Shown: positions 14,287-14,908 of the stretch, piece after piece
How the letters are laid out: the number at the start of each line of letters is the position of its first letter
How positions within the stretch are numbered: the first letter of the stretch is position 1
Assembly: GCA_020024475.1 (NCBI GenBank)
Contig: JAHHTS010000052.1
Coordinates: 1-14,908 of the forward strand
Length of the DNA stretch: 14,908 bases
Direction of reading: 5' to 3'
DNA from: Oscillospiraceae bacterium
Lineage (GTDB): Bacteria; Bacillota; Clostridia; Oscillospirales; Ruminococcaceae
Position numbers and translations under genes: made by a program
Notes under the pieces: generated by a model
The model's input: the letters and a program-made list of their open reading frames with translations, nothing else
The model's database searches: none
What the model was told of the DNA's origin: nothing

Positions 14287-14871
14287 TCATCTTTTTCCCT
14301 TTGCTACTGCATCTTTCCCTTGTTCTTTCATTATCCGACTCCTGAATTCTCTATTTTGCTCTTCAAATACCTCTGCTCCGTACTGATACTCTGTAAGTTC
14401 CACCACCATAGACACAGGATAAATGTCTTTCCTCGCATTACCTGCCTTTACCTGCATCTCCACTTCCTTACCTTTAATACGATTCAGTTCCACATCCCAC
14501 GCGACATCTTCCACTTTATAAATGGCACCATCTAATCGAATTTCCATGCCCTTATAAACTTTCAACTGCCACTTCCAAGGCTTCTTTACAAGCTCTGTCT
14601 TAGAAAACTTCTTTTCCTTCCCGGAATAATCAACCGTTTCCTTATCCGCAAAAGCACGAAAAGTATTCACTATCTTCTGTTCTGCCTCTCTCATACCACT
14701 ACCCCAAACATCAAACCTACTTATGATCCACTCTGTAACAGTGATACTCTTATGGACATTCTCACGGACAGCCTCCAGCTTGTCTTTGATTCTCAAGAAC
14801 TCTGACACTTTATAAAGTGCGGCTTTTCCTTTTGCTTTTACCTCTGTTACAGCAAAACGAAATAATAACAA
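14287..14871 (-). pseudogene. Hypothetical ORF, probably truncated or frameshifted at its N-terminus
   Basis: A soluble, charged protein of up to 194 residues that I do not recognise. The frame is closed by TGA at 14880-14878, and the only upstream start is a TTG at 14871 without a ribosome-binding site. Another frame carries an ATG at 14902-14900 that reads into a hydrophobic stretch (MSSVSATMISIVIISF) and would join this frame by a shift near 14860, which suggests a broken or misread 5' end. Lys/Glu-rich segments, a WKWQLKVYKGMEIRLDGAIY region (about 98-117) and an EEQNREFRSRIMKEQG tail are visible. Codon use is richer in G and C than in the agr and biosynthetic genes. The gene may belong to older or mobile DNA beside the island. 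A normal gene with a rare TTG start is not excluded. Confidence 0.4.
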
Positions 14872-14908
14872 TTGAAATCATTGTCGCTGAAACTGATGAC
14901 ATATAATG

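Overview
This 14.9-kb, AT-rich window is consistent with a low-GC Firmicute, most likely a gut-type clostridium or Lachnospiraceae. The evidence is the low GC, strong AGGAGG ribosome-binding sites, a clostridial AgrD with the Cys-x4-HQPxxP core, and a fused AccD-AccA carboxyltransferase. Every gene I can support lies on the minus strand, so transcription runs from high to low coordinates.

From the right edge: (1) 14287-14880 holds an N-terminally uncertain hypothetical ORF whose base composition looks richer in GC than the rest. It ends in a good terminator and probably marks the border of the region. (2) 11281-14082 is a quorum-sensing module in the order agrB-agrA-agrC (membrane peptidase, LytTR response regulator, GHKL sensor kinase), closed by a strong terminator. 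(3) At 11179-11238 there is a separate promoter preceded by two GGACATT repeats 21 bp apart, the geometry expected of an AgrA/LytTR site. (4) This promoter reads first into agrD (autoinducer precursor, predicted ring Cys-Ile-Trp-Val-Ala) and then, with no evident terminator, into a long, tightly packed biosynthetic run.

That run encodes an acetyl-CoA carboxyltransferase beta-alpha fusion, a malonyl-CoA:ACP transacylase, a ketoreductase, a flavodoxin-like protein, an SCP2-like lipid carrier, a C39-peptidase-like/TPR protein, an active ketosynthase, a catalytically dead ketosynthase (chain-length-factor type), an acyl carrier protein, a FabZ-like dehydratase and a radical SAM enzyme. After the radical SAM gene come a 17-codon basic ORF with a near-ideal ribosome-binding site, a perfect 13-bp stem-loop, and two tandem GNAT-family genes. 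The last GNAT gene runs off the left edge.

Taken together, this looks like a quorum-controlled type II, highly reducing polyketide or fatty-acyl pathway. It has no enoyl reductase, so an unsaturated (polyene) chain is the natural prediction. The adjacent short cationic peptide, radical SAM enzyme, cysteine-peptidase-like protein and GNATs suggest, as a hypothesis only, that the chain is joined to a peptide to give a lipopeptide. The autoinducer precursor sits at the head of the operon it would control, so the positive feedback loop and the product pathway would share one promoter. I do not recognise this exact combination as a described system.
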